From: Gemmatimonadaceae bacterium
Lineage (GTDB): Bacteria > Gemmatimonadota > Gemmatimonadetes > Gemmatimonadales > Gemmatimonadaceae
NCBI GenBank assembly: GCA_025451425.1
Contig: JANWKK010000230.1
Location: forward strand, 1 to 9,702
Length of the DNA: 9,702 bases
Reading direction: 5' to 3'
The translations under genes were made by a program, and so were the position numbers. Below are positions 1 to 5,597 of the stretch, piece by piece (within the stretch, counting starts at the first letter, position 1; each line of letters opens with the position of its first letter). The notes under the pieces are model-generated. The model was not told where the DNA came from. It searched no databases and saw only the letters and a list, made by a program, of their open reading frames with translations.

Positions 1-790
1 CCGGACTCATGACGCCGACGATTGTGTACGGTGTTCCGTCGAGATGCATCTGGCGCCCGACGATGTCGCGGTCGCCATCGAACCGGCCTCGCCACAAGGC
101 ATCGCTCAGCACGACGACGTTCTCGCGACCCACCTGCCCTTCGTCCGCGGTGAATGTGCGGCCGAGAGCCGCCGAGGCGCCGAGAATGGAGAAGAGATTG
201 GTTTCGACTCGGGCGCCTTCCAATCGTTGAGGCTCGCACTCGTCTTCTGTGCAGGCACCCACGAGGTTGAGGTTCGCCTTCTTCACCAACGCGACGTCCG
301 TGAAGACGTTAGGTAGGCCACGCAGCGCAAAGGCGTCAGCCGCGGCCGGGTAGTTGCGCTCGGAATGCCGCTCCAGCCAGATGCTCACCAGCCGGTCCGG
401 CTCGTGAAACGCCAGCGGGCGAAGCATGATGCCGTAGACGACGCTGAAGATGGCCGTCGCCGCGCCGATGCCCAACGCCACGAGCGCTACGCCCGTGAGG
501 CCGACGAGAGGCGACTTGCAAAACAGGCGCGCGCCAAAGCGGACGTCGCGCAACATTTCCCGCATCATCGCGCCGGGTCGTTCATCGCGCGACGTTTCCT
601 GTGCCGCAACAACGCTGCCGAAGGTAAGCCGGGCGGCGCGGCGCGCGTCTTCGGCGGACATGCCCCGCGCGACGTTCGCTTGCGTCTCGCGCTCGATGTG
701 AAAGCGCATCTCCTCCGTCAGATCTGCGTCGATGCGGCCGCCGTGGACGAGCGCACGGAACCACGCGACGATTTGCAGCATGAACCTCAC
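1..790 (-). CDS. ADOP-type ABC transporter permease (MacB/FtsX-like), 5' part only
   Basis: This is the N-terminal 263 codons of a large inner-membrane permease; the rest lies beyond the left edge. Residues about 22-60 (DLTEEMRFHIERET..., then ARRAARLTFG) match the cytoplasmic prefix segment found in acidobacterial duplicated orphan permeases. A transmembrane helix follows at about 94-117 (VGLTGVALVALGIGAATAIFSVVYG). Next come LRPLAFHEPDRLV and the start of the periplasmic MacB_PCD domain (VETNLFSILG, LGRTF, VVLSDALWRGRF, IVGRQMHLDG, YTIVGVM). Family members run about 800 residues with two FtsX units, so about two thirds is missing here. I chose the GTG at 790 because GGAGGG lies 6 nt before it; the in-frame ATG at 781 has only a poorly spaced GAGG. 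The gene starts 17 nt after padR on the same strand, so the two are probably co-transcribed. The transported substrate is unknown. Confidence 0.9.
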   Translation of the reverse strand, partial: MRFMLQIVAWFRALVHGGRIDADLTEEMRFHIERETQANVARGMSAEDARRAARLTFGSVVAAQETSRDERPGAMMREMLRDVRFGARLFCKSPLVGLTGVALVALGIGAATAIFSVVYGIMLRPLAFHEPDRLVSIWLERHSERNYPAAADAFALRGLPNVFTDVALVKKANLNLVGACTEDECEPQRLEGARVETNLFSILGASAALGRTFTADEGQVGRENVVVLSDALWRGRFDGDRDIVGRQMHLDGTPYTIVGVMSP

Positions 791-807
791 AGCAACCCTC
801 CGACTTC

Positions 808-1137
808 TTAAGCAGTCCGCATCACCAACGAAATCGCCGCTGACAGACGATCCCAATCGGCGCGCTCCTGTTCGAGTCGCCGGCGGCCGGCACCCGTTAG
901 GCGATAGAACCGGGCGCGACGGTTGGTCTCCGACACACCCCAATCGGCCGTGATCCAACCCTGGCGCTCGAGTCGCTGCAGCGCCGGATACAGCGAGCCC
1001 TGGTTGACCTGTAGGACGTCCTTCGAGAGCAGCTGAATCCGTTGCGCGATCGCCCATCCGTGCAGCTTTTCCGTGGCGATCGTGCGCAGAATCAGGAGAT
1101 CGAGCGTGCCCTGAACGAGGTCATGTGGCTTCGTCAT
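808..1137 (-). CDS. PadR-family transcriptional regulator
   Basis: A 109-residue winged-helix repressor of the short PadR type. The PadR core spans residues about 9-85: GTLDLLILRTIATEKLHGW, then NQGSLYPALQRLERQGWI (recognition helix and following strand), then the wing with RRARFYRLTGAGRRRL. A short C-terminal helix with ERADWDRL is where PadR proteins dimerise. AAGG sits 5 nt before the ATG. The gene lies directly upstream of the ADOP permease, a standard pairing in Acidobacteriota and Gemmatimonadota in which the regulator is thought to control the permease. An inverted repeat 12 nt upstream of the start suggests autoregulation. The effector is unknown. Confidence 0.95.
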   Translation of the reverse strand: MTKPHDLVQGTLDLLILRTIATEKLHGWAIAQRIQLLSKDVLQVNQGSLYPALQRLERQGWITADWGVSETNRRARFYRLTGAGRRRLEQERADWDRLSAAISLVMRTA

Positions 1138-1148
1138 GTTGGCCTTGG

Positions 1149-1184
1149 TTATCTACAAGAGAGTATTGTTCTTGTTGTAGATAA
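1149..1184 (-). promoter_or_regulatory. Inverted repeat upstream of padR, candidate PadR operator
   Basis: TTATCTACAA (1149-1158) and TTGTAGATAA (1175-1184) form a perfect 10-bp inverted repeat separated by 16 nt. It lies in the 64-nt gap between the ThuA-like gene and padR and is AT-rich compared with its surroundings. On the minus strand a weak promoter-like pair (TTGTTT, 17 nt, TACTCT) overlaps the repeat, so a dimer bound here could block transcription of the padR-permease operon. The symmetry is seen directly; assignment to PadR is inferred from position and from autoregulation being common in the family. Confidence 0.65.
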
Positions 1185-1201
1185 ACAAGGGGGCACCGGA
1201 T

Positions 1202-2080
1202 CTAGCGTCGCCTGCTGCTCGAATCGCCGAGCCACCGCAGCGCATCGATGATGAGCTGATCCTGTACAGGATTGTTGAAGGTGTACGACAGCGTTCTGTT
1301 CGTCGTATCGTACTTGTGCTCGTAGTCGATGTCGTTATGGCCCATGTTGAAGTAGATCATCCGGTACCGCCGGTTCGTCCACACCACCGCGTAGTAGCCG
1401 CTGTGCCAGATCTCGTGCGGCTTCGGACCCGTCCCCAGCGGAAAGCTCGTCGAGTCGATCGAGACGAGAATCTCGATGTCAGGATTCTGCCGCAGGTCCT
1501 TCTCCCAGCGATACCACTCGCTCGGTGACGACCGGAATGTTGCCGGCAAGTGAACCGTCGCCGGGTGCGTGCGATCCTCCACACGAAGCACCGCGGACGT
1601 CGGACGCCACGTGTTGCTGACATATGACCCTGCGCCGAGGAACTGGTTCTGATACCAATCCCAGTTCGCGGGGATGGCTGACGGAGTCAGCGCAAAGGCC
1701 GCGTAGTGAAAGCCCATCCATGCACCGCCATGCTGCATGTAACTCTCGAAGGCCGCGCGTTGCGCCGGATCTTCGGGACGCGTGTCGAGAAACACGACCA
1801 CGTCGTATCGCGAAAGAAACTCGCGATTGAGGTTGCTCCAGCTCGATGTCGTGTCGAATCGGAAGTGGTATTTCGTTGCGACTTCCGGAAACCAGCGCAC
1901 GGCTTCGTGCACGAAGCTGATGTGCGCCTGATCCTCCTTCGCGGTGAAAAAGGCGATCACGCGAAACGCGGGCGGTTGAGCGCGGACATTCGCCTGAGGA
2001 ATGCAAGCCGTGGCCACGAGCAGGATCCTCGTGATAAACGAGATTGCTCGTCTCGACATGAAGTGCATCGCGTTAGGCAT
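1202..2080 (-). CDS. Secreted ThuA-like domain protein
   Basis: A 292-residue protein with an N-terminal signal peptide (RRAISFITRILLVATACIP..., likely cleaved near residue 34) and one ThuA-like domain (trehalose-utilisation family, class I glutamine-amidotransferase-like fold). Visible family marks are RVIAFFTAKEDQAH at 40-53, DVVVFLDT at 93-100, GGAWMGFHYAAF at 118-129, the PSEWYRW region near 186, and the late strand YFNMGHNDIDYE at 243-254. The amidotransferase nucleophile cysteine is absent (Phe in GFHYA), as is usual for ThuA proteins, so amidotransferase activity is unlikely. ThuA proteins are linked to sugar metabolism, but the reaction for secreted forms is not established. I chose ATG 2080 because GAGG lies 10 nt upstream; ATGs at 2068 and 2059 lack a ribosome site and shorten the signal peptide. 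The open frame reaches back to 2599, but that part is antisense to the RlpA-like gene. Confidence 0.85.
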   Translation of the reverse strand: MPNAMHFMSRRAISFITRILLVATACIPQANVRAQPPAFRVIAFFTAKEDQAHISFVHEAVRWFPEVATKYHFRFDTTSSWSNLNREFLSRYDVVVFLDTRPEDPAQRAAFESYMQHGGAWMGFHYAAFALTPSAIPANWDWYQNQFLGAGSYVSNTWRPTSAVLRVEDRTHPATVHLPATFRSSPSEWYRWEKDLRQNPDIEILVSIDSTSFPLGTGPKPHEIWHSGYYAVVWTNRRYRMIYFNMGHNDIDYEHKYDTTNRTLSYTFNNPVQDQLIIDALRWLGDSSSRRR

Positions 2081-2101
2081 CGACGGCTCGCCTCGCTTGC
2101 G

Positions 2102-2129
2102 TTGGGTGACAGACGCTACTGATGATACT
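2102..2129 (+). promoter_or_regulatory. Weak candidate promoter for the RlpA-like gene
   Basis: TTGGGT (2102-2107), a 16-nt spacer and GATACT (2124-2129) resemble a primary-sigma promoter, with 3 of 6 and 4 of 6 consensus matches. The pair lies in the 78-nt gap between the divergent ThuA-like and RlpA-like genes and would give a leader of about 20 nt before ATG 2159. The matches are modest and this is a guess based on position. Confidence 0.25.
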
Positions 2130-2158
2130 CGTTTATTTCGTTCGTGGTGGCGCGCCAA

Positions 2159-2578
2159 ATGCGCCGGTCTCGGACTATGTTTGCCGTTGCACCGTTCGTT
2201 CGCCGCATGCTCCTCTTCGCGACGGTCGCGCTGCCACTCCTCACTGGCGCAGCGGAGTCTCAGCACGGACCGAAGCCACAGGAGGGGTGGGCAACATTCT
2301 ACACGAAACGGCGCGCCAGTCGGCGAACGGCCTCGGGCGAGCGGTATGACCCACGCGCTCTGGTCGCGGCGCACCCCACGCTTCCGTTCGGGACGCGCGT
2401 CCGCGTGACGCGTCTCGAGACAGGCGCGAGCGTCATCGTGCGCGTGATCGATCGCGGTCCCGCGAAAGCGGAGCGTCGCCGCGGCGACATCATCGATCTC
2501 TCGCGCGCGGCGGCGGAAAGTCTCGGGTTCGTGCGACAAGGTCGTACGCGCGTGCGGCTCGACGTCGTAGGACAGTGA
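2159..2578 (+). CDS. Secreted RlpA-like double-psi beta-barrel protein
   Basis: A 139-residue exported protein made of a signal sequence (RRMLLFATVALPLLTGA, residues about 15-31) and one RlpA-like double-psi beta-barrel domain (residues about 42-136). Family marks are GWATFYTKRRASRRTASGERYDP, AAHPTLPFGTRVRVTRLETG, VIVRVIDRGP (Asp98) and GDIIDLSRAAAESLGF (Asp113). RlpA proteins bind or cleave peptidoglycan glycan strands, especially denuded septal strands. This one lacks the C-terminal SPOR domain and has no lipobox cysteine, so it is probably a free periplasmic protein. The start is uncertain: GTG 2144 and 2147, and ATG 2159, 2177 and 2207 are all in frame. I prefer 2159, which has GGTGG about 8 nt upstream. 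Divergent from the ThuA-like gene; its stop codon lies inside a hairpin. Confidence 0.85.
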   Translation: MRRSRTMFAVAPFVRRMLLFATVALPLLTGAAESQHGPKPQEGWATFYTKRRASRRTASGERYDPRALVAAHPTLPFGTRVRVTRLETGASVIVRVIDRGPAKAERRRGDIIDLSRAAAESLGFVRQGRTRVRLDVVGQ

Positions 2579-2610
2579 GTCCCCATTGCGCAAAAGCACA
2601 ATGGGGACTC
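2577..2610. terminator. Perfect 12-bp hairpin between convergent genes
   Basis: GAGTCCCCATTG (2577-2588) pairs with CAATGGGGACTC (2599-2610) around a 10-nt loop. The left arm starts inside the TGA stop of the RlpA-like gene, and the hairpin faces the 3' end of the convergent cupin gene. A symmetric stem here could end transcription from both sides. There is no T-run on either side, so it is not a textbook intrinsic terminator; it may instead slow polymerase or protect the mRNA 3' end. Confidence 0.6.
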
Positions 2611-2638
2611 GCTCCCGCGCTCACTGATCGCTAAGGAT

Positions 2639-3184
2639 TTACTTCGTCGGGTCGTCCTGCGGATGCACGTACGTCAACTGGAAGGGACCGATCGCGTGCA
2701 CCTGCACCTCGGTCATTCCACGTGCACTCGCGAAGTGCGCGGTGTTCGCCGGCGCAGTGATGAAGCCGTCTTCCTTGAGCGCGACGAGGGCGCTCTCTGA
2801 GAAATCCTCGCCGAGTCCGACGAGGAAAGTGCCGCGAAGCACCGTGACGTTCTCGTCGGTCGGATGGCGGTGAGGCGGAAGGATATACCCATTCGGAAAG
2901 CGAAGGCGCACAGTGAAGATCGCGCCCGTCACACTCGGATCGCCTTGGACCACAGCGAATTGTGCACCTGCCGGAAAGATCGGAGGTGCCGGCCCCCAGT
3001 TGAGCTGATCATCCTCGCCCATTCTGTGCTTCGAGACGCCCCCATCGACGTCCATTCGATTCGCAACGGCCGATGACGTTTGCGGGCCCTTCGCGGTGAG
3101 CTTGCTGCTATCTCCATCCGAACAGCCGGCGATCGTGAACGTAGCGATGAGTACGGCGCCTACACACAAGCGTTGCAACAGCAT
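2639..3184 (-). CDS. Cupin-domain lipoprotein
   Basis: A 181-residue predicted lipoprotein. The signal peptide ends in a lipobox (TIAGC), with lipidation expected on Cys21, so the mature protein is membrane-anchored outside the cytoplasm. A low-complexity linker (about 22-65) leads to a single cupin barrel. Cupin motif 1 fits the G(X)5HXH(X)3E(X)6G pattern exactly, with ligands His105, His107 and Glu111. Motif 2 is APANTAHFASAR with His150. All four classical metal ligands are present, so it should bind a metal. Family members range from enzymes to sensors, and the substrate cannot be read from sequence. GGAGG lies 6 nt before the ATG, making the start secure. Divergent from the SARP-type regulator, so the two may share a control region, and convergent with the RlpA-like gene. 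Confidence 0.88.
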   Translation of the reverse strand: MLLQRLCVGAVLIATFTIAGCSDGDSSKLTAKGPQTSSAVANRMDVDGGVSKHRMGEDDQLNWGPAPPIFPAGAQFAVVQGDPSVTGAIFTVRLRFPNGYILPPHRHPTDENVTVLRGTFLVGLGEDFSESALVALKEDGFITAPANTAHFASARGMTEVQVHAIGPFQLTYVHPQDDPTK

Positions 3185-3333
3185 TGTCTACCTCCAGAAG
3201 GTGATCTGTAGCGAATGGAGCTCGCCGTGGTGCGCACCCCATCCTCGTGGACACGCCGTGAGGCGTACCGCTGCGGCACACTCTACACGCCCCCGATCGT
3301 CCGGTTATCGTCCGCGCTTGCGTTTCAAGGGAC

Positions 3334-5070
3334 ATGTCGAATCACCTCGCCCTTCTCGGGCCGGTTTGCCTGAGGAGCTCCGCTCGGAACGCATCGTTGC
3401 GACGCGCATCTCAGTCTCGACGACTCGCGCTGCTCGCGCTCATCGCGAGCTCGCCGGGCGAATCGATCAGCCGTGATCGGCTGCTCGGCTTTCTGTGGCC
3501 GGAACGCGACGAGCGCACGGCCCGACACCTCCTGGCCGACTCGCTCTATGTCCTGCGACGAACGCTCGGCGACGCTGCGATCATTGCGGCGGGCGAGACT
3601 TTGCGCCTTTCGCCTAACGTCGTACAGACCGATGTGGTCGAGTTCCGGAAAGCATTGGTCGAGAAAAGATGGTCCGACGCGCTACGCCTGTACCGGGGTG
3701 ACTTCCTGGATGGGTTCTTCGTACGCGATGCCGTCGACTTCGACCAGTGGGCACTGGCGGAGCGAGGGCGTCTCCGTGTACTCGCGACGCACGCCGCGAC
3801 AACGTGGGCGCGCGAGCTTCACGAGGCCGGGCAGACGGCCGCCGCGGCGGCCGCGGCCGAACGCGCCCTCGAACTTTCCCCTTGCGACGAAGAGATATTT
3901 CGTTCACTCGTTAGGCTTCTCGTCGTCACGAACAATCGCGGGCGGGCTGAGGCTGTCGCTCGCGCCTTCGTCGAGCGACTCGCGCTCGAGTTGGGCATCT
4001 CGCCATCGCCGGAAACGATGCTGCTCCTGCAAAACGTTCGAGCGCCGCGGGATGCGGAGCCGATCGTCGTCATGGCGTCGCGAGAACCAAAGCGACGACG
4101 GCGCGTCGACGCGGTGACGGCGAGCATCATCGCGCAGGGACGATATCACTGGCATCATCGGACGCGAGTCTCCGTCGAACGGGCGATCGCGTACTTCACG
4201 CGCGCGGTCGAGCGCGACGAGAGAGCCGTTGACGCGTGGTGCGGACTCGCCGATTCGTGGGTCGTGATGGGGGGCCGCGGCTACGTCCCCGTGGACGTCG
4301 CGATCACGCAGGCCGCGCCGAGCGCGACGCGCGCCCTCGCGCTCGACGATACGCTGTCGGCGGCGCACACGTCGATCGGAGGCGTGAACATTCTCCGCCG
4401 ACGCTGGCGTGATGCAGAGGAGGCGTTTCGCCGTGCCACGCTCCTCGATCCACTGAACGCCGACGCACGCCATTGGCTCTCGATGACGCGACTCACCGGC
4501 TTCGGCGCGCGAGAAGAGGCGATTCACGAGCAAACGATCGCGGCGAGTCTCAATCCCGTGTCGCCGATCCAGGTCGGGATCCTCGCGTGGCAGCGCTATC
4601 TACGTGGAGAGTACGATCTATCGCGGTCGAGTATCGAGCCGGCGGTCGACCTCAACGGCGATCTCGAGGAGGGACACACGGGCCTCGCGCGCGTCGCGGC
4701 GCGATTGGGAGATGAGGAGACCGTAGAGAGAAGCATCAGCGCTGGGCTCACGAGGCGTCGTGATCTTCGCGGCGATCTCCTCGCCGAGCATGCGTCAGCG
4801 CTCGCCGTCCTCGGCGACCCGGTTCGGGCACGCGAGCTACTTCGCGAGGCGGGAGGGCACGGAGCCATGCCGCTGAACCTGGGCCTCGCCTGGGCAAGCG
4901 TTGGTGACGGACATCGCGCGCTTCAGTGGCTCGCACGCGAGCCGTTTCACGTCTACTGGACGCCGCAGGCGATCTGGTGGGACCCGCGTCTCGATCAGAT
5001 CCGCGACGACGTGCGCTTCGGCGCCGTCATCGAGCGCGTCACCAAGGCGTGGTTACCTGCGTGGGCATGA
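3334..5070 (+). CDS. SARP/BTAD-type transcriptional regulator with TPR tail
   Basis: A 578-residue cytoplasmic regulator. Residues about 1-95 resemble the OmpR/PhoB-like winged helix of SARP proteins (SRRLALLALIASSPGESISRD, LLGFLWPE, then ARHLLADSLYVLRRTLG and a terminal wing LRLSPNVVQTDV). Residues about 97-235 form the bacterial transcriptional activator domain (DALRLYRGDFLDGFFV, FDQWALAERGRLR, ERLALELGISPSPET). A basic linker (KRRRR, about 251-256) leads to TPR-like helices from about 265, beginning GRYHWHHRTRVSVERAIAYF and AWCGLADSW. The protein ends with WWDPRLDQIRDDVRF, a closing motif common to such TPR regulators in Gemmatimonadota and Acidobacteriota. No membrane segment or kinase domain is seen. 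AAGGGA lies immediately before the ATG. The target genes and the TPR ligand are unknown; the divergent cupin lipoprotein gene is the nearest candidate target. Confidence 0.88.
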   Translation: MSNHLALLGPVCLRSSARNASLRRASQSRRLALLALIASSPGESISRDRLLGFLWPERDERTARHLLADSLYVLRRTLGDAAIIAAGETLRLSPNVVQTDVVEFRKALVEKRWSDALRLYRGDFLDGFFVRDAVDFDQWALAERGRLRVLATHAATTWARELHEAGQTAAAAAAAERALELSPCDEEIFRSLVRLLVVTNNRGRAEAVARAFVERLALELGISPSPETMLLLQNVRAPRDAEPIVVMASREPKRRRRVDAVTASIIAQGRYHWHHRTRVSVERAIAYFTRAVERDERAVDAWCGLADSWVVMGGRGYVPVDVAITQAAPSATRALALDDTLSAAHTSIGGVNILRRRWRDAEEAFRRATLLDPLNADARHWLSMTRLTGFGAREEAIHEQTIAASLNPVSPIQVGILAWQRYLRGEYDLSRSSIEPAVDLNGDLEEGHTGLARVAARLGDEETVERSISAGLTRRRDLRGDLLAEHASALAVLGDPVRARELLREAGGHGAMPLNLGLAWASVGDGHRALQWLAREPFHVYWTPQAIWWDPRLDQIRDDVRFGAVIERVTKAWLPAWA

Positions 5071-5081
5071 TCAGGCGCAGC

Positions 5082-5465
5082 TTATGACCTGCCCTTTTTG
5101 GGCTTCGTCGTCGGCTTCGCCTTGAGCGACGTCGCATACGCGTAACTCATCTCGAAATACTTACCGGCCTCTTTGGTCTTCTCGAGCAACACCAGCGGCA
5201 CCGCGACGTACTCCTTCATCAGCGCGCCGTACATCACCACGGGCTCCGTCTTGTACTTCGCCGAGAAGGCGTCGCGCTGGTCCAGAGGGAGACGGAGACA
5301 GACGATGCCGTCCTTGCTCACGACGCTGAACATGTTGCCGTTGACCGACGTGTACGGCATGGTGTCGCCTTTCCGCTCGACGCGCGGATTCGTCGCCACG
5401 AGCTTGTCGTACAAGGCGACCGTTGCTTCCCGGGTCGTGCCGGGTGTGATGGTCTTCTTCGGCAT
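5082..5465 (-). CDS. Small TfoX-N-like hypothetical protein
   Basis: A 127-residue soluble protein with no signal peptide. The sequence NMFSVVSKDGIVCLRLPLDQRDAF (44-67), then VVMYGALMKEYVAVP (76-90) and YFEMSYAYATSLKAKPT (103-119), matches a widespread uncharacterised family. Its core resembles the TfoX N-terminal domain (MF...dG..lRl...). In TfoX/Sxy that domain belongs to competence regulation, but stand-alone copies have no proven role. The C-terminus is lysine-rich (KAKPTTKPKKGRS), suggesting contact with nucleic acid; that is inference. I chose ATG 5465 because family members start near MPKK; no good ribosome site is visible, and an in-frame ATG at 5519 is an alternative. It ends 11 nt from the convergent regulator and is divergent from the esterase. 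Confidence 0.75.
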   Translation of the reverse strand: MPKKTITPGTTREATVALYDKLVATNPRVERKGDTMPYTSVNGNMFSVVSKDGIVCLRLPLDQRDAFSAKYKTEPVVMYGALMKEYVAVPLVLLEKTKEAGKYFEMSYAYATSLKAKPTTKPKKGRS

Positions 5466-5563
5466 CACGCGGTGGACGCTGAGGGTGAAGGACGTTTCGG
5501 TTATCGAAGCCGATATCATTCTGTCAGCGTCACGCGTCCGGAGCAACTGTGCATCGCCGACGC

Positions 5564-5593
5564 TTGACGGTACAACGCGGCATGGTGTATCTC
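5564..5593 (+). promoter_or_regulatory. Candidate promoter for the esterase, possibly leaderless
   Basis: TTGACG (5564-5569, 5 of 6 matches to the -35 consensus), an 18-nt spacer and TATCTC (5588-5593, 3 of 6) lie directly before the esterase gene. A transcript from here would start at or within a few bases of ATG 5598, and no Shine-Dalgarno sequence precedes that ATG. This is consistent with leaderless translation or with a chance match; the -10 element is weak. Confidence 0.3.
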
Positions 5594-5597
5594 AGTC

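Noticed and set aside
2081..2599. Upstream extension of the ThuA-like reading frame by 173 codons
   Set aside because: It is fully antisense to the RlpA-like gene, lacks domain features, and would bury the clear signal peptide inside the protein.
3837..3852. Perfect 16-bp palindrome GGCCGCCGCGGCGGCC
   Set aside because: It encodes part of a poly-alanine helix in the regulator using GCC and GCG codons, which produces such symmetry by chance.
3904..4533. 209-codon minus-strand open frame
   Set aside because: It is a shadow of the SARP/BTAD regulator, arginine-rich and without domain features.
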